Of a DNA stretch of 64,000 nucleotides, positions 30,201-42,200 are shown piece by piece. The stretch's first letter is position 1; the number at the start of each line of letters is the position of its first letter. The stretch is from contig OW818645.1 of assembly GCA_942492835.1 (NCBI GenBank), forward strand, positions 124,001-188,000. The letters run 5' to 3'. The notes under the pieces are model-generated. The model had not been told where the DNA came from and searched no databases. It saw only the letters and a program-made list of their open reading frames with translations. A program made the position numbers and the translations under genes. The stretch is from GWB2-37-7 sp942492835. GTDB taxonomy: Bacteria > Bacillota > Clostridia > Lutisporales > Lutisporaceae.

Positions 30201-33200
30201 CTATCACCATATACTACCGCAGTTCTATCTGGTGTCCTCGCTACCTGCTCTTCAAATAGCTGGTGTATTGTCTTATCTTTTGGATAGTCTGTTTTTGTAT
30301 TGTTGAAATCTGCTAATATTTGCTGTATTTCTGCTTCTGTCATCATCTCTATTTCTGATAGTTTAACGTCTATGTTTTCTGTCACTTCATACATTATGTT
30401 CTCAAAATGCTTGTACATTCTCTCTATTGAAGCCTTGCTAAATAGCTTAGTACAATATTGTATACTTATATTTATTCTGTCTCTTAGTTCCATCGCATTT
30501 ATAGTTATATCGAATTTTGATACTTTGTCCTCTGATTTATATGGACTTATCTTAATTCCTTCTGCCTCTATCTCTCCCATATCCATATTCTGAAGTATAA
30601 GCATTACATCAAACAACGGATTGCGGCTTAAATCTCTTGCTACATTCAGCTTCTCTACCAGTGTTTCAAACTGATAATCCTGGTTTGCATATGCTCCTAA
30701 TGCTTTTTCCTTTACTTCTCTTAAGAATTCCTTAAAAGTCTTTTCTCCAGCTGGATAATTTCTCATTGCCAGGGTATTTACAAACATACCTATGATATTT
30801 TCTAAGTCTGAGTGAGGTCTTCCAGCTATGGGACTCCCAACTATTATATCTTCTTGTCCGCTGTATTTTGACAATAATACATTTAAAGCACTAAGTAATA
30901 CCATATATATGGTACTGCCTGTTTCCTTTGATATTTGTCTTAACTTATTTGTTAACTCATTGTCTACCTCAAATTGTATAGAATCTCCCTCAAAGCTTTG
31001 TACTGCTGGCCTTTGATAGTCTGTGGTCAGATTTAGTACAGGTATTTCTCCTTCAAATTGCTTTAACCAGTACTCCTCCTCAACCTTTATACTATCGCCT
31101 TTAAACAGTTTATTCTGCCATTCAGAGAAATCTTTGTACTGTATTCTTAGTGGTGTTAGCTCTTCTCCTGCATATATCTTTGAAAATTCATCCACAAGTA
31201 TGCTCATGGATGTTCCGTCTGATATTATATGATGCATATCATACATCAGTATGTGCTTATCCTTCTGAACTCTGATAAGTCCCCCCCTGAGAAGCGGTGC
31301 GTTGGATAGATTGAAAGCTCTTATAAAGTTTTTTATTATATCTTCTATCTCTTCTTCTGATTCTGCTTTATATTCTGCTATATCAAACTTTACTTCCTTG
31401 TGTACCTTTTGTATTAATCCTTCTTCTATTACCTCAAAGCTGGTTCTGAATGCTTCATGCCTTTGTATAAGCTTGTTAAAGACTTCTTTTAATCGTTCTA
31501 TATTTAAGTCTCCTTCTAATTCAAGTACTCCAGGCATATTATAGATGGTACTATTACCTTCTAATTGCTGTAGTGTATATATTCTCTTTTGCGCTGATGA
31601 CATTTCATAATACGTTTGCTCTTTTACCAACTCTATTGATGAATATATGCTTTCTTCGCTATCGTTAATATATTTCGATATTCCTTTTATTGTAGGGCTA
31701 GTAAATATCTCTTTTAGTGGTATTTCAACATTCAATGCCTTATGTATCTTTGCAATTAAGCTTGTTGCCTTTAATGAATGTCCTCCAAGTTCAAAGAAAT
31801 TATCATTTATACCAATCGTATCTACTCCAAGCACTGTTCTCCATATATTCACAAGTTTTTCTTCTATAGAATTTCTTGGTGCTTCATAAGCTTGTTTGTT
31901 ATTTTTATACTCCTGTCGGCATTTGGGTATTTCTAGGAGTTTTTTACCTGTGCAGTATTTTAGCTGTATAAGGTAGTTTATATGTAATAGCTCATCTTCA
32001 TTATTTATATTTACCTGCCAAGCAGGCTCTACTGAAATATATTCTTTTTCAACAGCTTGAGTTTCAAATGTAGCAGCTGCTTCACTTATAACATTATCCT
32101 TAACCTCATACTGTTTTCTTGGCTTTTCTTCACAGAAATGAGCTTCTATATAGTCTATTGAATAGTCTATATCTATTAGTATTTCATATCTCTTACATTT
32201 TTCTGATTCCCATATTAGCTCCCATTTATTGCTGCTTAAGTATTCTTCAAAGGGTTCATTCTTCTTAGTAGGATAGAAATCAGCTTCAATTTTAGAAATA
32301 CCTTTTTCTTTGCAGTATTTACATAGCTCTATCAGTACCGCAGCTTCTACTTGCCTTCCTAACACTCTACAGCTTAGAAGGAATGTATCTAAAAATGCAA
32401 TATCTTCTTTTAATTCCATTATTACAACACCAGTTAGTCCATACTCTCCAAAACGATCCGATACTTGTATTGATAAGCATTTCGTGTTAGGGTTTTTTAT
32501 AATATTTTCTATATCATCTTCTGTTCTTCTTATGGTGCTAAGATTAAACTGGTTTGTCCTCTGTGTTAATTGAGATACTCTAGGTATTTCAGCTTCTTCT
32601 ACTTCGTTTATATATACTTTTAGATTAAGTTCCTTTAAGAAGTCTTGCAATGTAGAGCTTTCCTTTTGTACTTCCTGTCTTTGTCGTTCTACTTGATAAA
32701 GCCTTGTTCGAATCTTATCTTCTTCTGTAAACCTTTCTTTATCAAACGCCCATACATGCTTTAGGAATATTGATATTTGTTTTGTATTCTCTGGAAGCTG
32801 CAAAGTTAGCACTTGAGGATTATTTGCCATCATCTCATAGCATTCCTTTGCACTATCATCAACAAATATAAAGCTATCTATTCCAAGATTGAGTTCCTTA
32901 GCTAGGGATCTTATACCTATATATTTTGACTCCCAGTTTATTCGCCAGCTTGTTAAATGCTCTCTTTTTAGCAGCATCTGTGGGTTGTTGTCAAATACCT
33001 CCCAAACATCTGCCTCATTGTTTTTACTACAAAGAACAATAAGCATACCTTCGTTATACTTTTGTATAAGAAGCTTTTGCATTTCAAGGTATGGCTCTTC
33101 TACTGCTACCCCCAAAGCACCATCTTCACCTACTACGCCCTTCCATAAAGTATTGTCACAGTCTACTGCTATAACCTTAAATGAGTTAGAACTTAATGCG

Positions 33201-36200
33201 TGTAGTTTTCTTGCTGTTTCAGTACCAATAACTGCATAGAATTCATCACTAAAAGGCATATGTCCGACTTTATCTGTTATTAGATTAAAAATCTCTCTTA
33301 TATTGTATAGCTCTGCTATGTTAGTGAAATCTAACATGCTTAAATCATCTATATTTTTGACTGCATTTCGCCATTCATTGTTAAGCTCTTTAATGTAGTC
33401 TATTACTTCAACACTTAGTCCAAGATGATTAGCTACTGGAAATATTCCAATTATGTATTGCGAAGCTTTCTCTTTATTCTTTAAAATAGATATCATCTTT
33501 TCGTAATTACTTCTTATTAAGTCACATTTCTCTTTGTCACTACATTTAATATCTCTAATCCAGTCTTCAAATCGAACCATTATCATATTGATCCCTAAAT
33601 TCTTCGATGTCATGCTATCTTTGTCTATTAATTCTTGGAATACTTGGTTGTATGGTGTAAATTTAACATTTACAGTCTCACCAAACTTCTCGCACCACCA
33701 GTTTAAATGTTCTTCCAATGGGTCAGCGGTAAAAGTTGACGAGATTACTATATTAGTTGCTGCATTATTTATGTTATTAGCTTGTCGTTTTGTTTCTATA
33801 TTGTGCTTTTCTTCTTTATTAAAAACTTCTAGATCGATTATATTAGATTCTAGATTTTCAAGTGTCCTAACTATTAATAGTTCAAAATGCTTTGCAAAAT
33901 CTAACATACTTGCAGCTTTATACAGACTATTGTTATATTGTATAGAGCATTCAAATTCATTTTTGCTATTTAATACTATATCAAGTTTAAAATCTAAAGT
34001 AGAGGTTTTATTATCCCATTTATATGGAGACATATGTAAATTACCGACGTTGAAATCCTCATCTAAATCTATTTCATTATGAAAAATAAGCATTGTATCA
34101 AATATAGGATTTCTACCATTTCTCATTGTACTGGTACAATTCTGAACTATTTTGTCAAAAGGGTACTCTTGATTGTTATATACTTCTTGCAAAAGAGTTT
34201 TATATTCTTTTAGATATTCAACCACCATTGTATTAGGATTTACACTACTTTTAATTGGTAAGAAATTAATAAAATTACCTACTATATTCTCTAAATCCGC
34301 ATAATTTCTATTTGCAACAATTGAACCTACTACTATATCCTTTTGTTCGGCATACTTTGAAAGCAATATGCTATATAGAGCCAGTAGCAAGGTATTAAGA
34401 GTAGTATTCTCACGTTTAGCTAATTCTTTCAGCTGTTGTACGATTTCGCTTTTAATTTTGAACTGAATAACATCTCCCTCAAATTTCCTCCAATTCTTAC
34501 TATCATAATCTAAAGGCATGTTTAAAGGTTGTATTTCATTTTTAAAAGTATCTATCCAATACGTTTCTTGGCTCTCTAATCTTTTTATATAATATGGCTT
34601 GCTTAGCCACTCTGCATAGTCCTTGTACTGTATTCTCAGCTTTGGCAACTCTATGCCTTGGTATAACATGCCAAATTCTTTTATCAATATTCCCATTGAT
34701 ACTCCATCGGATATAATATGGTGCATGTCACAAATCATAATAAACTTTTTAGAATGTACTTTAATAAGCCCTACTCTTAAAAGTGGCGCTTTTGACAGGT
34801 CAAAAGCTCTTATGAAGCTTTTCACCTTTTCTTTTACTTGCTCTTCTTCTTGTGTATCGCTGTACTGTACTTCAAATTTTACTTTCTTGTGTACTTTTTG
34901 CACTAAACTTTCATCTATTATTTCAAAGCTTGTCCTTAGAGCTTCATGTCTCTCAACAAGACTTACAAACACTTCCGTAAGCTTCTGCAAGTCTAGCTCA
35001 TCTTCTATTATTAATACCTTTGTCATATTATAGCTGTTACTATCTCTATCTATTTTATTAAGTATATACATCCTTTTTTGTGCTGATGACATCTCGTAAT
35101 ACTCTTTCTCTTCCACCAGCTCTATTCTTCTGTATATGCTTTCTTCACTATCTTTAATGTACTCTGATATTCCCTTTATTGTAGGCGCTTTAAATATCTC
35201 CTTTAGTGGTATTTCTACGTTTAGCATCTTATGTATCTTTGCTGCTAAGCTTGATGCCTTTAGTGAATGTCCTCCAATCTCGAAGAAGTTATCATTTATT
35301 CCTATTCGCTCTACTTCCAACACTTGCTGCCATATTTTCAATAGTGCTTCTTCTGTCTCATTTCGAGGAGCCTCGTATTCGGCTCCTGTAGTCAGGCTTT
35401 CAACACCCTCTGGTAATTTGTTCTTAGTAAGTGCAGTTCTGTCCACTTTGCCGTTTGGAGTTAGTGGCAGCTTCTCCAGCTGTATGAAGTATGATGGTAT
35501 CATGTAATCAGGCAGAGCTTTCGATAGATGCCCTCTTAGCTCTGATACTGTCAGTTCTTTTTCTGCTACTACATATGCACACAGATACTTGTTCCCATTA
35601 TTATCATCCTTTGACGTTACTACTGCTTCTTTCACTGCTTCATAGTTTAGAAGTTTGATTTCTATCTCTTCAAGCTCTATTCGATACCCACGAACCTTTA
35701 CTTGCTGATCTATCCTTCCGATAAGCTCTATGTTACCATCAGATAACCATCTTGCCATATCCCCTGTCCTATACATTCTTGTTCCTGATTCAAAAGGATT
35801 ATTTATGAATTTCTCTGACGTTAGCTCTTGTCTGTACAGATATCCTCTTGCCAGTCCTTTTCCGCTTACACACAATTCACCTGGAATACCTATGGGAAGC
35901 AAGTTATTGTATTGGTCTACTATATAGCATTTCGTATTTGAAATAGGCTTTCCGATAAGCACATCCGTTTCAGCTTCTTTTATCTCATATATTGTTGAAG
36001 ACACACTATTTTCGGTAGGCCCATATTCGTTAAACAATCTAGTGCTCTTAAGCTTACTAAAATGCTGTTCTAGCATTTTTCTTGTACATGCTTCACCACC
36101 AATTGTTACAAACCTAAGCCCTTGAAGACATTCAGTTTTCTCGGAAATTAATAGAGCATAAAGACTCGGTACTGTTAGAAAATGAGTCACCTTTTCATTT

Positions 36201-39200
36201 TGGATTTTCTCCTTTAAGTACTCAACATTCGTTCTTTCTTCATGATTAAGTAATAGCAGCTTTCCTCCAGTTATCAATGTAGAGAATATATCTTCTATAG
36301 AGCTGTCAAAAGCAAATGATGTTATCTGCAATACTACATCTGTTTCACATAATGCATAATTTTCCATACTCCATTGAAGGGTATTTACAATAGCTCCATG
36401 CTCTACCATGACACCCTTTGGTTTTCCGGTACTTCCTGATGTATATATTACATATGCAAGATTTTTTTCATTCCAATCATATACCACATTGTCACACGAA
36501 TAGTCATGCTTCAACTCATCTTCGATATATAGTATTTCACTATCTATTCCGCCTATATTGCCAATTTCATGATTTGTTATTATAATTTCAGCCTTACTGT
36601 CATCTAGCATATACCTTATTCTATCTCTCGGATAATCAGGGTCAATAGGCAGATATGCTCCTCCTGCCTTTAGGATGCCTAATATACCTACTATCATCTC
36701 CAGAGATTTTTCTATTATAATCGCAACAATGCTGTCAGTGCTTACTCCCTTGCTCCTTAATACTCCTGCAAGCTGGTTCGCTTTTTTATTTAGCTCCCTA
36801 TATGTGAGACTCTTTTCTCCGTATACTGCTGCTATCTTGTCAGGGGTTCTCTCGACCTGTTTCTCAAACATTCGATGTATTGTCTTGTCCTTTGAATAGT
36901 TTACTTTTGTATTGTTGAAGTCTACTAATATCTGCTGTTTTTCTTCTTCTGTCAATACTTCTATTTCTGACAACTTTACATCTGGATTTTTTACTACTGA
37001 TTCTATTATATTTTCCATATGTCTGTACATTCTCTTTATTGTCACTTTGTTAAACAGCTTCGTACAGTATTGAATGCTTATACTTATATTGTCTCTCATC
37101 TCTACAGCAATCACAGTAATGTCAAATTTGGATATATTGTTCTCTGCTTTATATGTGCTGATATTCAATCCCTTTAGCTCTATGGATACCCTATCCATAT
37201 TTTGCAGTACAAGCATTATATCAAATACTGGATTCCTGCTAAAGTCTCTTGATACTTTTAGTTTTTCTACTAGCTCTTCAAACTGATAATCCTGGTTCGC
37301 ATATGCTCCTAATGCATTTTCCTTTACTTCGCTTAGGAACTCCTTAAAAGTCTTTTCTCCAATCGGATAATTTCTCATTGCTAGAGTATTTACAAACATA
37401 CCTATGATGTTCCTCAGATCTGCATGAGGTCTTCCAGCTATGGGACTTCCTACTACTATATCTTCTTGTCCACTGTACTTTGATAATAGTATATTAAGAG
37501 TACTTAGTAATACCATATACATGGTACTTCCTGTAACTTTGGTTATTTGTCTTAGCTTATTTGTCAGCTCTTTTTCTATCTCAAATTGTATAGAATCTCC
37601 TTCAAAGCTTTGTATTGCTGGTCTTTGGTAGTCTGTAGTAAGGTTTAATACAGGTATTTCTCCTTCAAATTGCTTTAACCAATATTCTTCCTGTGTTTTT
37701 ATCTTGTCTGAATTATACAGCTTATTCTGCCATTCTGAGAAATCCTTGTACTGTATTCTTAGTGGTATTAGTTCTTCTCCTGCATATGCTTTTGAGAACT
37801 CCTCTACAAGTATTCCCATGGATACTCCGTCGGATATTATGTGGTGCATATCATATATCAATATATGCTTATTAGATTGTATTTTAATAATTCCTACTCT
37901 AAGAAGCGGTGCTTTTGATAAATCAAATGTCCTTATGAAACCCTTTACTATCTCTTGTATACCTTTGTCTTCTTCTGCCTTATATTCTTCTATATTAAAT
38001 TCTACTTTGCTGTGTACTTTTTGTATTAAGCCTTCTTCTAATGCCTCAAAGCTGGTTCTTAATGCCTCATGTCTTTGTATCAGCTTATTAAAAGCTTCTT
38101 TTAACCTATCTTTATCTACGTCTCCTTCTAGCTCCAATACTCCAGGCATATTATAGCTAGTGCTGTTAAGCTCTAACTGCTGTAGTGTATACATCCTCTT
38201 TTGTGCTGATGACATCTCATAGTATTCTTTTTCTTCTACCTTTTCTATTTCTTCATATACGGTTTCTCCCGATAGCCTTATATACTCAACCAAGCCCTTT
38301 ATTGTTGGAGTTCTGAATATCTCTCTTAATGGTACCTCTATATTCAGTTCCTTATGCAATCTGCCTATCAGGCTGGTTGCCCTCAGAGAATGTCCTCCCA
38401 AATCAAAGAAGCTGTTATTAATCCCTACTTTTTCTACTCTTAGTATTTCTTCAAATATCTTTACAAGCTTTTCTTCCAATGGATTTCTTGGTGCTTCGTA
38501 ATTGTTGCTTTTTCTTCCTGCCTTCATATTTTCATATATTGGCATTTGAAGAAGCTTCTCTCCTGTATAATATTTTAGTGATAGCAAATATGCACTGTGC
38601 AACAGCTCAGCTTCGTTTTCTGTAGTTATCTGCCAATTCATCTCAGTTGTACTCTTTACAGTCTCTGGTACTGAATAAAACAAATTATATTGAGCTTCAT
38701 CTGATTGAAGTATTATATTTGCCTTACTGAGACTTCCATATTTATATGAGCTAATAACATCCTTACTTATATCATTATTCAAATAGTTGTTAATTTCGCT
38801 ACTGTCGCACTTATAGCATATCTGCTGCACACCTGCCCTCTGTAGTGACAGTTCACTACCCATATCTGCCAGCAACTCAATATTTCCAGTTCCTTGCTTC
38901 GACAAAACAATGGACATTACTTTTCTTGCTTCATTATATATACGGTTAGTTTCAAAATATCCTAATACTTTGAAGAAAGTAATACAATTTTCATAGTCTG
39001 TAGTTTTTAGTCTTATTACATTTTCAACCTTAAAGCCATTGTCCAAAGTATTTTCTTGCAGGAATTCTATTACTCCTGCACCTTGGACATGTATGAACAT
39101 AACCTCCTTACCGCCGAACAGTACTGCCTGCTTTGCCTGGCTTACAATTTCCCATGGAATGTTATTGTTATCCAGCTCTTTTAGTACTTCAGAAAAATCC

Positions 39201-42200
39201 TTTACTCTATAGCACAGATGATAGGGTTTACCTGCTTTATTGCCATCTGGTATATAGGTTCTCCTTTCTATATCCGACATATATACAAGCTCAATTGAAT
39301 CCAAGCCCTCTTTTTTCAGCATTACCAAAGATGCATTTTGTAATGGGTCAAAGGTAGCAGCAGTATTTACAAAGCTCATCGACTTGTAGTATTCTTCCAT
39401 AGCATCGATGCTGTTTACAGCTATTCCGATATGATCCAGACTACATTCCAGCTTATGGCTTTCTGTTGGTTTATTGCTAGCTTTATTTGGTTTTTCATAA
39501 ATGCATTCTATATGTTTTATAGAATCAGGTAATTCCTGTGTTGATAAAATATACCTTATATATTCTGCTGTTTCATCCGTTTTGCTCCAGCCTGCTTTTT
39601 CTATAAAGCTCTTTATCGCATGATTTTTAGCAGTAGGGTAAAAATCAGCTTGTACAGTGTGTATCTCATTTTGCTGGCAGTGCTTTTTAAATGCTGTCAT
39701 TATTGCATTTTCGATTTCTCTTCCCAATACTCTACAGCTCAGTAAGAAGGTGTCTATAAGTAATTTATCATCTTGGTTTTCTATTATTAGAACACCAGTT
39801 AATCCATATTCCCCGAATCTGTCTTCTACCTCCACTGTCCAACACTTAACATTCGGATTATGCATAAGCATCTCTATGTCTTCTTCGGATCTTCTCTTGG
39901 TACTTAGATTGAACTGATTTGTTCTTTGGGTTAACTGCGATACTCTTGGTATCTGCTCTTTATCTATTTCGTTTATATATACTTTAGGTTTTATTTCCTT
40001 CAAGAAGTCTTCTAGGGTAAAGCTTGATTTTTGAAGCTCTTTTCTTTCTCTTTCCTGTTGATAGGATTTTGTACGTGCCCTATCCTCAGCTGTTACCTTT
40101 AGTTTGTCAAATGCCCATACATGCTTTAGATACATGGGAATCTGCTGTGGTTCTTCTGGAAGCTGTAATGTCAGTACCTTGGGATTATTTTTCATCATGT
40201 CATAGCATTCCATTGGATTGTCGTCAATGAAAATAAAGCTGTCAATTCCCAGATTAAGCTCTTCAGCCAGTTCCTTCAGATTATCCGACTTTGGTCTCCA
40301 GTTCAGTTTCCAACCCACAAGATGCTCCTTCTTTAAAAGCATCTGTGTATTCTTTTCAAAAACCTCCCATACATCATCTTCGTTATTTTTACTGCAAAGT
40401 ACCAGAAGCATTCCTTCGTCATGTTTTTTGATAAGCAGTTTTTGAAGCTCCATATAGGGTTCAGTAACCTTGACTCCCATTGCTCCGTCTTCTCCACATA
40501 TGCCGTTCCATAAGGTATTGTCACAGTCTACAGCAATTACCTTAAACAGATTAGCCTTTACAGCACAAATGTATCTGGCTATGGCAGCTGCAATTGCAGC
40601 ATAATATTCATCACTAAAAGGCATATGTCCAACCTTGTCCTTGACTGGATCAAATATCTCTTTTATACCATATTGTTCTGCCATGTCAGCGAAATCCAGC
40701 ACTTCTACCCCTTCCAGATTTTTTACCTCTGACTGCCACTTTTGGTTCATATTATTTATATATTCAATTATCTGATTACTTAAACCGAGCTGATCAGATA
40801 CTGGGAATATTCCGACTATATACAAACAAGATTTATTCTTATTCCTAAGCAGCTTTGTCAATCTGTTATAGTTGGCTTCCAAAAGCTCCAGCTTATATTC
40901 ATCATTTGCATTAATATCCCTTATCCAATCCTCAAACCTTACCATAAGTAAGTTGATTCCGCTATTTCTTGATATTATACTGTTTTCATCCAAAAGCTCC
41001 TGAAATACCTGATTATATTGAGCGAAGCTTAGTTCAACATTATGCTTATGCTTTTCACACCACCATTTTACATACTCTTCTATAGGCTCAGCTGTAAAAG
41101 TGGCGGCAACTGCCAGCTTTGTGATGCTTATATCTTTATTAACTACTTCTCTTTTTTCTTTTATGGATATTTTTTCGGTTTCAGTGAATATTTCTATATC
41201 TGACATATTTAAGCCAACATTATCTATGCATTTTTCAAGCAATAATCCGTACTGCTCTCCAAATCGCTGCATACTTTCTTTTTTGTATAAGCCAGTATTA
41301 TACTCCAAATAAAAATCTAAGCTGCCATTTTTACTAGGAAATACATCAAATTTGAAGTCCAATTTTGAGGTCTGTTTATTGAACTCAATCTTTGAAAAGC
41401 TTAGTCCTTCTATATTTATAGCTGTATTGTAATTCAGTTCATTGTGGTATATGAGCATGGTATCAAATATCGGATTTCTATTGTTATCAATTCTGATTGA
41501 GCTGTTTTTCACCATCTCATCAAATGGATATTCCTGATTGTTATATGCCTCAGCAATTACATTTTTCTGCTGTCTCATGAACTCCAGGAAACTCATATCC
41601 TCGCTAATACTACTTCTTATTGGCAGAAAATTTATAAAAGCTCCTATTACATTTTCCAGTTCAGTATTAGGTCTATTTGCAACTGTTACCCCTACTGTGA
41701 TATCTTTCTGATTGCAGTATTTGCTTAACAGTATATTGTAAGCAGATATCAACACAGTATTAACCGTTGTTTTTTCTTTCTGCGCTAACGTATTCAATTT
41801 CTGTACAATGCGACTGTCAATATTAAAACTTATTGTATCGCCTGCAAAGGTTTGGATTGCTTCCCTCTGGTAATCCAAGGGCATAGTCAGTGGCTGGTCA
41901 CAGTCTTTTAAAATTTCTGTCCAGTACTGTCCTTGCTTCTCCAGTGTCTCTAAGCTTTCCTTTCTGTTTTGCCATACTGCATAGTCCTTATATTGTAATC
42001 TCAGCTTTGGCAATTCCTTCCCTTCATAAAAGCTTATAAACTCCTGCAAAAGTATGGTCATTGATACTCCATCGGATATGATATGATGTATATCATACAT
42101 CAGTATATGTCTTTCCTCATTTATCTTAATAAGTCCCACTCTCAAAAGAGGTGCTTTTCTTAAATCGAAAGCTCTTACAAAGCTCTTTACTATATCTGCG

